In this document: positions 6,426 to 13,167 of the stretch, in pieces
Layout: the number at the start of each line of letters is the position of its first letter
Position numbering within the stretch: position 1 is the stretch's first letter
Source of the DNA: an uncultured Ruminococcus sp.
GTDB lineage: Bacteria; Bacillota; Clostridia; Oscillospirales; Acutalibacteraceae
Length of the DNA stretch: 27,270 bases
Assembly: GCA_946414115.1 (NCBI GenBank)
Contig: CAMKNF010000009.1
Location: forward strand, 1-27,270
Reading direction: 5' to 3'
Made by a program: the position numbers and the translations under genes
The notes under the pieces: model-generated
What the model was told of the DNA's origin: nothing
Databases searched by the model: none
The model's input: the letters and a program-made list of their open reading frames with translations, nothing else

Positions 6426-8318
6426 TTAATGTGTGTAGATTGCGCCGAACTTGCAGTTTCTCATACAAAGTCCGCACTTGATACACTTATCCTGATCAAT
6501 GACGTGAGGCTGTTTAACCGTACCCGAAATTGCACCGACAGGGCAGTTTCTTGCACAGAGCGTACAACCCTTACATTTTGCAGGGATAATCTCGTATTTC
6601 ATAAGTGCCTTGCAGACGCCTGCAGGACACGTTTTATCCTTGATGTGGGCGATGTACTCGTCCTTAAAGTAGTTCATTGTTGACAGAACGGGGTTCGGAG
6701 CAGTCTGACCGAGTGCACAGAGCGAAGAAGTCTGCATATGACGTGCAAGCTCGTCAATCTTTTCCAAATCCTCCATTTCACCCTTGCCCGATGTGATTTT
6801 ATCGAGGAATTGCAGAAGTCTGCGTGTACCAACACGGCAGGGAGTACATTTACCGCAGCTTTCGTCAACGGTGAATTCAAGGTAGAACTTGGCGATATCA
6901 ACCATACAGGTGTCCTCGTCAAGAATAATCATACCGCCCGAGCCCATCATTGAACCGAGGGCAAGCAAGCTGTCGTAGTCAATCGGAGTATCAATGTGAA
7001 GCGCAGGAATACAACCGCCCGAAGGTCCGCCTGTCTGTGCAGCCTTGAACTTCTTGCCGTTGGGGATTCCGCCGCCGATTTCTTCAACAATTTCACGCAG
7101 AGTAGTACCCATAGGAATTTCAACAAGACCTACGTTTGTAATCTTGCCGCCAAGTGCAAATACCTTTGTACCGGGGCTCTTGGGAGTACCCATTGAAGCA
7201 AACCACTTACTGCCGTTTAGGATAATCTGCGCAATGTTTGCGTAGGTTTCAACGTTATTGAGTACGGTAGGCTTGCCGAAAAGTCCCTTAACGGCAGGGA
7301 ACGGAGGACGTGGACGAGGCTCGCCACGGTTGCCCTCGATTGAAGTCATAAGAGCAGTTTCCTCACCGCAAACGAATGCACCTGCACCGAGTCTGATTTC
7401 CATATCAAAATCAAAGCCCGAGCCAAAGATGTTTTTACCGAGGAAGCCGTACTCTTTAGCCTGGTCAATAGCCTTTTGCAGTCTTTCAACAGCAATTGGG
7501 TATTCTGCTCTGATATATACAAAGCCGTGATGTGCGCCGATTGCGTAACCTGCGATAATCATAGCCTCAATAATACACTGCGGGTCGCCCTCGAGGATTG
7601 AACGATCCATAAATGCACCGGGGTCGCCCTCGTCGGCATTACAGCATACGTACTTAACGTCATTAACGCTTGCCTTTGCAAACGACCATTTTCTGCCTGT
7701 CGGGAAGCCGCCGCCTCCTCTGCCACGAAGTCCCGAAGCTGTGATTTCATTGATAACATCGTCGGGAGTCATCTTTGTGAGCACCTTTGCAAGTGCCTGA
7801 TAACCGTCAACAGCTATGTATTCATCAATGTTTTCGGGGTCAATTACACCGCAGTTACGAAGTGCAACTCTTAGCTGTTTTTTGTAGAATGCTGTTTCGG
7901 AGAGCGAGATAATCGAGCCGTCCTCGTGAACGGTTTCCTGATACAAAAGCTCCTTAACAACTTTACCTTCTTTGAGGTGTTCCTTAACGATTCTCTCTAC
8001 ACCCTCGGGAGTAGCCTGTGAATAGAAAGCACCCTCGGGATAGACAATCATAATCGGACCGAGCGAGCAAAGACCGAAGCAGCCTGTTCTTACAACAAGG
8101 ATTTCCTTTTCAAGTCCGTTTGCCTTTAACGCTTTTTCAAGAGCGTCAATTACCTTTTTACTGCCTGAGGAAGTACAGCCCGTACCTCCGCACACAAGCA
8201 CCTGCTTGCGGTAGCCTGTCTTTTTGGCAAGCTTTTCGCCCTCTGCGGCAACAAGCTTTCTTACCTTAACAATCTGCTCGTGTTCTTTTTTAATCTTATT
8301 GAGTTCTTCAAGTTTCAC
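6426..8318 (-). CDS. hydB: HydB: NuoF-like NADH-binding subunit of the bifurcating hydrogenase
   Basis: A 630-residue flavo-iron-sulfur protein. An N-terminal thioredoxin-like [2Fe-2S] domain (VCGGTGCTSSGS, then TGCFGLCSLGP) is followed by the NuoF core with the glycine-rich NADH/FMN site (GLRGRGGGGFPTGRKW, CNADEGDPGAFMDR), an SLBB segment, the cluster motif ESCGKCTPCRVGTRR, and a C-terminal two-[4Fe-4S] ferredoxin (CKGCTLCARNC, CIKCGLCMRNC). This is the domain order of HydB in Thermotoga and Ruminococcus albus HydABC, where FMN is the site of NADH chemistry. The start is GTG at 8318, with AAAGGGGGC upstream, 3 nt after the hydC stop. The gene lies between hydC and hydA in one operon. Confidence 0.96.
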   Translation of the reverse strand: MKLEELNKIKKEHEQIVKVRKLVAAEGEKLAKKTGYRKQVLVCGGTGCTSSGSKKVIDALEKALKANGLEKEILVVRTGCFGLCSLGPIMIVYPEGAFYSQATPEGVERIVKEHLKEGKVVKELLYQETVHEDGSIISLSETAFYKKQLRVALRNCGVIDPENIDEYIAVDGYQALAKVLTKMTPDDVINEITASGLRGRGGGGFPTGRKWSFAKASVNDVKYVCCNADEGDPGAFMDRSILEGDPQCIIEAMIIAGYAIGAHHGFVYIRAEYPIAVERLQKAIDQAKEYGFLGKNIFGSGFDFDMEIRLGAGAFVCGEETALMTSIEGNRGEPRPRPPFPAVKGLFGKPTVLNNVETYANIAQIILNGSKWFASMGTPKSPGTKVFALGGKITNVGLVEIPMGTTLREIVEEIGGGIPNGKKFKAAQTGGPSGGCIPALHIDTPIDYDSLLALGSMMGSGGMIILDEDTCMVDIAKFYLEFTVDESCGKCTPCRVGTRRLLQFLDKITSGKGEMEDLEKIDELARHMQTSSLCALGQTAPNPVLSTMNYFKDEYIAHIKDKTCPAGVCKALMKYEIIPAKCKGCTLCARNCPVGAISGTVKQPHVIDQDKCIKCGLCMRNCKFGAIYTH

Positions 8319-8321
8319 GGC

Positions 8322-8828
8322 TTATTTGCCCCCTTTCTTAATGTACTTGTCAAGAATTTTGTCAACCTGATCAACGGTCATTTTTCCGTAAACCTCATCG
8401 TCAACCATCATAACGGGAGCAAGTCCGCAAGCACCTACGCAACGGCAGGAATCAATTGAGAACAGTCCGTCGGGGGTACACTCGCCGCTTTTAATGCCGA
8501 GCTTTTCTTCAATTGCCGCAAGAATTTTGTCTGCACCCTTTACATAGCACGCCGTACCAAGGCAAACGCTGATTCTGTGCTCACCCTTTGGCGTAAGGCT
8601 GAACTGCGAATAGAAGGTAGCAACGCCGTAAACCTCGCTGAGCGAAATTCCAAGACCGTCTGCAACCATCTGCTGCACCTCAATCGGCAGATAGCCGTAA
8701 ATGCCCTGTGCCTCCTGCAAAACGGGAAGCAATGCACCCGGCATATCCTTGTGCTTTGCGATTACATCTTTCAGCTTCCTTTCCTGGGCGATTGTGCCCT
8801 TGAAGGCGTTAAGAGATGATTCTGTCAT
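8322..8828 (-). CDS. hydC: HydC: NuoE-like [2Fe-2S] subunit
   Basis: A 168-residue NuoE-family protein with the thioredoxin-like [2Fe-2S] fold. The four cluster cysteines are seen in VCLGTACYVKGA and CRCVGACGLAPVMMV. The N-terminal helical part (LLPVLQEAQGIYGYLP) is typical of NuoE/HydC. It passes electrons between HydB and HydA. ATG 8828 was chosen because GGAGG sits about 8 nt upstream; the in-frame TTG at 8843 overlaps that site. It is the first gene of the operon, with its promoter at 8886-8914. There is no sign of truncation. Confidence 0.95.
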   Translation of the reverse strand: MTESSLNAFKGTIAQERKLKDVIAKHKDMPGALLPVLQEAQGIYGYLPIEVQQMVADGLGISLSEVYGVATFYSQFSLTPKGEHRISVCLGTACYVKGADKILAAIEEKLGIKSGECTPDGLFSIDSCRCVGACGLAPVMMVDDEVYGKMTVDQVDKILDKYIKKGGK

Positions 8829-8885
8829 TAATATAACCTCCAATACTTATTTTCATATTTTCCAGAAAATGACAAGATATAATTT

Positions 8886-8914
8886 ATTATACTATATTGC
8901 GTGGGATTTTACAA
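8886..8914 (-). promoter_or_regulatory. Promoter of hydCBA
   Basis: On the minus strand TTGTAA (8914-8909), a 17-bp spacer, and a perfect TATAAT (8891-8886), about 58 bp before the hydC ATG. I see no Rex-type palindrome over it. The rest of 8915-9333 is AT-rich and non-coding apart from the palindrome at 9177-9221. Confidence 0.75.
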
Positions 8915-9176
8915 GCATTTTTAATAATAAATAATAATTGATAATTTGATTTATATGCATTTTTAAAAGAGATTTTTGCAATATTGATATAATATTATTT
9001 TTATTTTGTTTATTTTGCTTTTATGTATGTCAATTATAACTAATAGAACATTTATAAATTGTTGCTTTTATCCAAAGAGAAAATAAGTGATATTTAATTC
9101 TAATACAGAAGATAGTAAAATATGTCTATTTTCATTTGCTCACAACATTTTCAGGCCTTTAAAATGTAAAATTATA

Positions 9177-9221
9177 AGCTCGGATTGCAAGATAAACTAT
9201 AGTTTATCTTGCAAACGAGCT
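9177..9221. repeat. Large near-perfect palindrome
   Basis: The core 9187-9212 is a perfect 26-bp palindrome (arm GCAAGATAAACTA). It is flanked by a second matched pair, AGCTCG (9177-9182) and CGAGCT (9216-9221), across a small internal loop (4 and 3 nt). There is no T-run on either side, so it is not an ordinary terminator. It sits alone in the AT-rich spacer between the hyd promoter and the metK promoter. Confidence 0.8.
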
Positions 9222-9333
9222 ACCCATATTAATTCTATACAGATAAAAAATAGTCATCATCTATAAATTATTCAGCTTAAAACACATAATATCCCCAAAT
9301 TTCAACAAAATCTATATTTACATATATTTACTA

Positions 9334-9362
9334 TTGTAATTTTGCAAAAGCTGATATATAAT
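9334..9362 (+). promoter_or_regulatory. Promoter of the metK leader
   Basis: TTGTAA (9334-9339), a 17-bp spacer and TATAAT (9357-9362). Transcription would begin near 9369, about 15 nt before the riboswitch. Confidence 0.75.
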
Positions 9363-9383
9363 GAATTTACAAACTGAATATAA

Positions 9384-9476
9384 TCTTATCAAGAGCGACT
9401 GAGGGGACAGGCCCTTTGACGTCCGGCAACCTGCAATTGCAAGGTGCTAAATCCTGCGGTTTTACCGAAAGATGAG
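9384..9476 (+). ncRNA. SAM-I (S-box) riboswitch
   Basis: The S-box core is clear: CTTATCAAGAG, then GAGGGGACAGGCCC, CCGGCAACC, AAGGTGCTAAATCC and GAAAGATGAG. P1 forms between CTTATC (9385-9390) and GATGAG (9471-9476). ACCGAAAG (9464-9471) is exactly complementary to CTTTCGGT (9489-9496) in the terminator, giving an antiterminator that SAM binding to P1 would prevent. High SAM should therefore turn metK off. Confidence 0.95.
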
Positions 9477-9483
9477 TAAACAA

Positions 9484-9514
9484 AACGCCTTTCGGTTGAA
9501 AGGCGTTATTTTTT
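9484..9514 (+). terminator. Riboswitch-controlled terminator
   Basis: The perfect 10-bp stem AACGCCTTTC/GAAAGGCGTT with a GGTT loop is followed by ATTTTTT. It lies just upstream of the metK ribosome binding site and is the expression platform of the S-box. Confidence 0.93.
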
Positions 9515-9542
9515 GCAAAAATTAAGAAAAGGAGTTTTTATA

Positions 9543-10724
9543 ATGGCAAAGCATTTATTCACATCAGAGTCCGTTACCGAGGGACATCCCGACAAGGTAT
9601 GCGACCAGATTTCAGACGCTATTCTTGACAATATTCTCGAACAGGATAAAAACGCTCACGTTGCCTGCGAGGTTACGGCTACAACAGGTCTTGTTCACGT
9701 TATGGGCGAAATTTCAACCGACTGCTATGTTGACATCAACTCAATTGCGAGAAATGTTATTAACAATATCGGCTACGACAATCCCAAGTGCGGATTTGAC
9801 GGCACAACCTGCGCAGTTCTCACCTCAATTGATGCACAGTCGCCCGACATTGCAATGGGCGTAAACGAAAGCTACGAGCTTAAGGACGGCGAAAACGACA
9901 TCAACAATCAGATTGGCGCAGGCGACCAAGGTATGATGTTCGGCTATGCCTGCGACGAAACTCCCGAGCTTATGCCTCTTCCCATTTCACTTGCACACAA
10001 GCTTGCAAAACAGCTTACAAAGGTGAGAAAAGACGGCACATTAAGCTACCTTCGTCCCGACGGCAAAACTCAGGTTACTGTTGAGTATGACGACGACAAG
10101 GTTGTAAGAGTTGACACAGTTGTTGTTTCAACACAGCACGACGAGGACGTTACTCTTGAACAAATCCGCAAGGATTTAATCGAATACGTTATCAAGCCGA
10201 TTATCCCCGAAAATCTCCTTGACAATAATACAAAGATTTTTGTAAACCCCACAGGCAGATTTGTAATCGGCGGCCCCGTAGGCGACTCGGGGCTTACGGG
10301 CAGAAAGATTATTGTTGACACCTACGGCGGATTTTCACGTCACGGCGGTGGCTGCTTCAGCGGTAAGGACCCGACAAAGGTTGACCGCAGTGCGGCTTAC
10401 TACAGCCGTTATATTGCAAAGAACATCGTAGCCGCAGGTCTTGCAAAGAAGTGCGAAATTCAGCTTGCTTACGCAATCGGCGTTGCAAAGCCTGTTTCGA
10501 TAATGGTTGACGCTTTCGGCACATCAGAGTATTCAAACGAACAGCTTGCCGCTGCCGTTGAAAAGGTATTCGACTGCCGCCCCAACTCGATTATCGAACA
10601 GTTAAAGCTCAGAGAAACAAAGTATCTTCCCCTTGCCGCTTATGGTCATATGGGCAGAGAGGAGCTTGGCGTTCGCTGGGAGGACACCGACAAGATTGAC
10701 GAGCTTAAAGCCGCAATCGCATAA
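9543..10724 (+). CDS. metK: S-adenosylmethionine synthetase
   Basis: This 393-residue cytoplasmic enzyme makes SAM from methionine and ATP. Signature segments are TSESVTEGHPDKVCDQISDAILD at the N-terminus (only the first part is needed to recognise it), GAGDQGMMFGYA, the P-loop-like GGCFSGKDPTKVDRSAAY, and the metal and ATP residues typical of the family. The length matches MetK (about 380-400 residues). ATG 9543 follows AAGGAG at about 8 nt; the longer TTG frame at 9513 starts inside the terminator T-run. It is monocistronic and controlled by the S-box upstream, with its own terminator downstream. Confidence 0.98.
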   Translation: MAKHLFTSESVTEGHPDKVCDQISDAILDNILEQDKNAHVACEVTATTGLVHVMGEISTDCYVDINSIARNVINNIGYDNPKCGFDGTTCAVLTSIDAQSPDIAMGVNESYELKDGENDINNQIGAGDQGMMFGYACDETPELMPLPISLAHKLAKQLTKVRKDGTLSYLRPDGKTQVTVEYDDDKVVRVDTVVVSTQHDEDVTLEQIRKDLIEYVIKPIIPENLLDNNTKIFVNPTGRFVIGGPVGDSGLTGRKIIVDTYGGFSRHGGGCFSGKDPTKVDRSAAYYSRYIAKNIVAAGLAKKCEIQLAYAIGVAKPVSIMVDAFGTSEYSNEQLAAAVEKVFDCRPNSIIEQLKLRETKYLPLAAYGHMGREELGVRWEDTDKIDELKAAIA

Positions 10725-10742
10725 ATATCTACAGATAAAATC

Positions 10743-10778
10743 ACGGACGTTTCAGAAAATTGAAACGTCCGTTGTTTT
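10743..10778 (+). terminator. metK terminator
   Basis: The perfect 12-bp stem ACGGACGTTTCA/TGAAACGTCCGT (10743-10754, 10761-10772) with a 6-nt loop is followed by TGTTTT. Confidence 0.92.
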
Positions 10779-10805
10779 ATGATAAATCTGATTATCAGTT
10801 TAACT

Positions 10806-10876
10806 CCGACTTATTTATTGTGCTAAACTATAATTTAGCCGAGTGCCTCGGCGGGCAAATCGAGTGGAAAAGTCGG
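10806..10876. repeat. Branched inverted-repeat element downstream of metK
   Basis: CCGACTT (10806-10812) pairs with AAGTCGG (10870-10876) and encloses two small hairpins: GCTAAA/TTTAGC (10822-10827, 10834-10839) and CCGAG/CTCGG (10839-10843, 10847-10851). It shares the TAAACTATA-TTTA centre and a GCAAA(T)CGAG segment with the palindrome at 9177-9221, so they may be members of one dispersed family. No coding frame fits. Confidence 0.5.
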
Positions 10877-10907
10877 TCTGTTTGGAAAAATTGCAGCCCG
10901 AATTTTA

Positions 10908-11117
10908 AATTGATATATAGGTGACGTTTCGGGACGTCAGGGATGCCGTCCCCTACGGCGATATTGGAAACGTTTGTTTTTAGTCGTAGGGACACGGCGT
11001 GCCGTGTCCGAAGTTGAAATTAAACTATACCAAATAAACCGTAGTTATAGAGAAAAGCAAACCTTTCCGTAGGGGACGGGTTCCTACACGTCCCGAAACG
11101 TTGTCGATATATCAATT
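10908..11117. repeat. 51-bp inverted repeat pair around a hairpin core (MITE-like)
   Basis: Arm 10908-10958 (containing CGTTTCGGGACGT and CCGTCCCCTACGG) is repeated in inverted orientation at 11067-11117 with only a few differences. Between them lies GGACACGGC-GT-GCCGTGTCC (10990-11009) inside CGTAGGGACACGG, a near-perfect hairpin that echoes the arms. No ORF of note lies inside. Paired long inverted ends with no gene suggest a small non-autonomous mobile element or a repeat family of the genome; no target duplication could be fixed. Confidence 0.6.
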
Positions 11118-11182
11118 AACCTGAGGAAAACAAACCTTTCCAAACAACACGCAACATTACAAATTCGGAGCGAAGCGACCAT

Positions 11183-11216
11183 TAATTCCGCATTCCTAAT
11201 TCCGCATTCCGAATTA
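11183..11216. repeat. Tandem 14-bp repeat
   Basis: TAATTCCGCATTCC occurs twice head-to-tail (11183-11196 and 11197-11210) and is followed by GAATTA. It lies between the inverted-repeat element and the tRNA-Arg promoter, preceded by a GCGAAGCG-containing short palindrome. It is probably part of the same intergenic repeat cluster. Confidence 0.65.
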
Positions 11217-11250
11217 AATTATATTTTACCAGAATAAAAAATATCTCTTC

Positions 11251-11279
11251 TTGACAAAGCAGTGTAATTAATATAAAAT
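11251..11279 (+). promoter_or_regulatory. Strong promoter of tRNA-Arg
   Basis: TTGACA (11251-11256), a 17-bp spacer and TAAAAT (11274-11279), 19 bp before the tRNA. The layout is the same as before the tRNA-Ser pair. Confidence 0.8.
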
Positions 11280-11298
11280 ATATCTGTTATGAATAAAT

Positions 11299-11375
11299 GT
11301 TTCCGTAGCTCAGTTGGATAGAGCGACCGCCTCCTAAGCGGTAGGTCGGGGGTTCAAATCCCTTCGGGAACGCCA
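11299..11375 (+). tRNA. tRNA-Arg (anticodon CCU)
   Basis: The acceptor GTTTCCG (11299-11305) pairs with CGGGAAC (11365-11371), one U-G included, with discriminator G and an encoded CCA (11373-11375). The D arm is GCTCAGTTGGATAGAGC, and the anticodon stem ACCGC/GCGGT encloses CTCCTAA, giving CCU for AGG codons. The T-loop TTCAAAT is normal. Confidence 0.97.
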
Positions 11376-11411
11376 AAATAAAAGGCAGGTTTATCCTGTC
11401 TTTTATTTTTC
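11376..11411 (+). terminator. tRNA-Arg terminator
   Basis: The 15-bp stem AAAATAAAAGGCAGG/CCTGTCTTTTATTTT with one G-U pair and a 5-nt loop is rich in A on the left and T on the right, starting directly after CCA. Confidence 0.85.
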
Positions 11412-11426
11412 CCGAAGGGATTTGAA
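11409..11426 (-). repeat. Inverted copy of the tRNA-Arg 3' half
   Basis: An 18-nt stretch is the exact reverse complement of 11353-11370 (T-loop, T-stem and acceptor strand of the tRNA-Arg). Together with the terminator stem it makes one long interrupted inverted repeat from about 11353 to 11426. Confidence 0.85.
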
Positions 11427-11438
11427 GCGGAGCATCAA

Positions 11439-11468
11439 AAAACGGACAGGTTTTTGCCTGTCCGTTTT
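11439..11468 (-). terminator. Terminator of the SDR gene (bidirectional shape)
   Basis: The perfect 12-bp stem AAAACGGACAGG/CCTGTCCGTTTT with a 6-nt loop has T-rich tails on both strands. It lies 23 bp past the SDR stop codon on the minus strand. Confidence 0.85.
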
Positions 11469-11491
11469 GTATTTCCTTAAATATTATACTC

Positions 11492-12295
11492 TTACCAAGT
11501 ACGTGAATTAAGCTCTCTGAACTGTGCAACTGTCGGAACGTGTGAGTTCATACCGCCGTCAACATTGACAATCTGACCTGTAACATAGGTACTCTCGTCA
11601 GATGCGAGGTATACGCACATATGACCGATGTCCTCGGGACAACCGTAGCGGTTTACCATAATGTTACTTACAAAAATATCCTTTAACGGCTGAGGAACAT
11701 AAGCCTCGTTCTCGGGAGTAACAATCAAGCCGGGACGAACGCAGTTGCAACGGATATTGTCCTTGCCGTACTGCAAAGCAGTTGCCTGAGTAAGCAAGTC
11801 AACGCCAGCCTTTGCGCAAGCATATGCTGTTGAGCCAAGGTCGCCGCCGCAGGAAGCCATTGAGCCGATATTTACGATTGAGCCGCCGTTTTCATTCTTC
11901 TTGAGATACGGCAGAGCGCACTTTGTTGCATAGAAAGTACCACGCATATCGCTCTCGAAAATGCCGTCCCACATTTCAATTGTAAGCTCGTCAACACGAC
12001 CGTCCTTTAAAGCAACGTTAGCCGCATTGTTTACAAGAATGTCAAGCTTGCCGAATTTTTCAACTGTATCGGCAAAGAGCTTTTCGATGCTTTCAGTATC
12101 GGTGATGTCCATAAAATGGTACCAAGCTTCTCCGCCCTCTTCGGCAATGCGGTCAACTACAGCCTGACCTTTTGCCTCACGACGACCGCAAATAACAACC
12201 TTTGCGCCCTCAGAAGCAAATAATCTTGCAATACCGATTCCGATACCGCTGGTTGAACCTGTAACAATTGCAACCTTATCTTTTAATCTGTTCAT
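11492..12295 (-). CDS. Short-chain dehydrogenase/reductase (classical SDR)
   Basis: A 267-residue NAD(P)-dependent oxidoreductase of the classical SDR type. It has the nucleotide-binding TGSTSGIG near residue 13, NNAA in the middle, the catalytic Ser (NIGSMAS) with Y-x-x-x-K seen as YACAK, and an IVNVDGG C-terminal strand. The Arg pair in CGRREA after strand 2 suggests a preference for NADP(H). The C-terminal tail (VAQFRELNSRTW) is longer than in FabG. The substrate is not evident; sugar alcohols, steroids and ketones are all possible. ATG 12295 has GGAGTG about 7 nt upstream, and the in-frame TTG at 12301 lacks a site. It is monocistronic. Confidence 0.9.
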   Translation of the reverse strand: MNRLKDKVAIVTGSTSGIGIGIARLFASEGAKVVICGRREAKGQAVVDRIAEEGGEAWYHFMDITDTESIEKLFADTVEKFGKLDILVNNAANVALKDGRVDELTIEMWDGIFESDMRGTFYATKCALPYLKKNENGGSIVNIGSMASCGGDLGSTAYACAKAGVDLLTQATALQYGKDNIRCNCVRPGLIVTPENEAYVPQPLKDIFVSNIMVNRYGCPEDIGHMCVYLASDESTYVTGQIVNVDGGMNSHVPTVAQFRELNSRTW

Positions 12296-12350
12296 TTTCA
12301 AACACTCCTAACAAATTTAATACATTAATAAGAATTTTCATTCCTTTTTT

Positions 12351-12378
12351 ATTATAAATCAATAAAATAAAAAGTCAA
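12351..12378 (-). promoter_or_regulatory. Promoter of the SDR gene
   Basis: On the minus strand TTGACT (12378-12373), a 16-bp spacer and TATAAT (12356-12351), about 55 bp before the ATG. Confidence 0.7.
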
Positions 12379-12432
12379 GAGCTTTTAAACATTTATGCAA
12401 AACTGCTTTAAAAAACTTTGAAAACTAAGCGT

Positions 12433-12987
12433 TTATGAATTATCATATTCTGCTATGTAAGGAAGATTTCGATAATACTCATCGCAATCCAGACCATAGC
12501 CGATTACAAAATAATCAGGAATTGTAAACAAAGAAATATCAGCTTTCAAGTCGATAACACGCCTTGACGGCTTGTCAAGCAAGGTTATAATTTGAAATGA
12601 CAACGGATTTCTCGACTTAAGAAGGTCTGCAACGTATTTGAGCGTTCTTCCGGTGTCGATAATGTCCTCAACAATGATGACGTGATAGTTACTTATATCA
12701 CGGTCGAGATCCATTGTGATTTTCACCTCGCCCGAGGATACCGTGCCCGAATAATAGCTTTTTGCACACATAAAGCCTATTTCACAAGGAACTGTTATTG
12801 CACGGCACAAATCAGCCAAAAATACAAAAGAGCCTTTCAAAATGCTGACAAGCAGGAAAGGGCGTCCGTCATATGAATCGCTGATTTGTTTGCCGACTTT
12901 TTGAATCTCTCTGTTTATTTGTTCCTCGGTAATTATTATTCGCTTGATTTTGCTCTGAAATTCCTCAATTGTTTTTTCACCCATCAT
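12433..12987 (-). CDS. hpt: Hypoxanthine phosphoribosyltransferase
   Basis: A 184-residue purine salvage enzyme that converts hypoxanthine or guanine plus PRPP to IMP or GMP. The PRPP-binding signature is VIIVEDIIDTGRTL (about residues 105-118). The N-terminal ILKGSFVFLADL loop, the catalytic-loop SYYSGT region and the C-terminal YFVIGYGLDCDEYYRNLPYI are typical of bacterial HPRT. The length matches the family. The ATG at 12987 (or 12984) has AAAGGA upstream; the in-frame TTG at 12996 overlaps that site. It is not clearly in an operon with its neighbours. Confidence 0.95.
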   Translation of the reverse strand: MMGEKTIEEFQSKIKRIIITEEQINREIQKVGKQISDSYDGRPFLLVSILKGSFVFLADLCRAITVPCEIGFMCAKSYYSGTVSSGEVKITMDLDRDISNYHVIIVEDIIDTGRTLKYVADLLKSRNPLSFQIITLLDKPSRRVIDLKADISLFTIPDYFVIGYGLDCDEYYRNLPYIAEYDNS

Positions 12988-13122
12988 TTTCAACATCCTT
13001 TTAAAAAATAATAAATTAATTATACCACATTTTTCGTTGCATTCAACTATTTTATTACAAATAAAAAAGAATATTTATTTGTATTTCTAATTATTTCCTG
13101 TAATAAGAAATACAGTAGCCGT

Positions 13123-13160
13123 AAAAAATTGCAGAAAACAGTAAAATGTTCTCTGCAATT
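13123..13160 (-). terminator. Terminator of the ECF/corrinoid operon
   Basis: The 14-bp stem 13127-13140/13147-13160 (AATTGCAGAAAACA and its near-complement, one mismatch) with a 6-nt loop is followed on the minus strand by TTTTTT. It starts 8 bp past the last stop codon. Confidence 0.88.
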
Positions 13161-13167
13161 ATTTTAT

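Noticed and set aside
8829..9176. Possible small genes in the AT-rich spacer upstream of hydC
   Set aside because: Open frames are short, lack ribosome binding sites and show no coding-like composition.
11287..11529. An 80-residue minus-strand ORF (FPKGFEPPTYRLGGGRS)
   Set aside because: It is the antisense of tRNA-Arg plus its terminator region; such tRNA-antisense peptides recur as spurious annotations.
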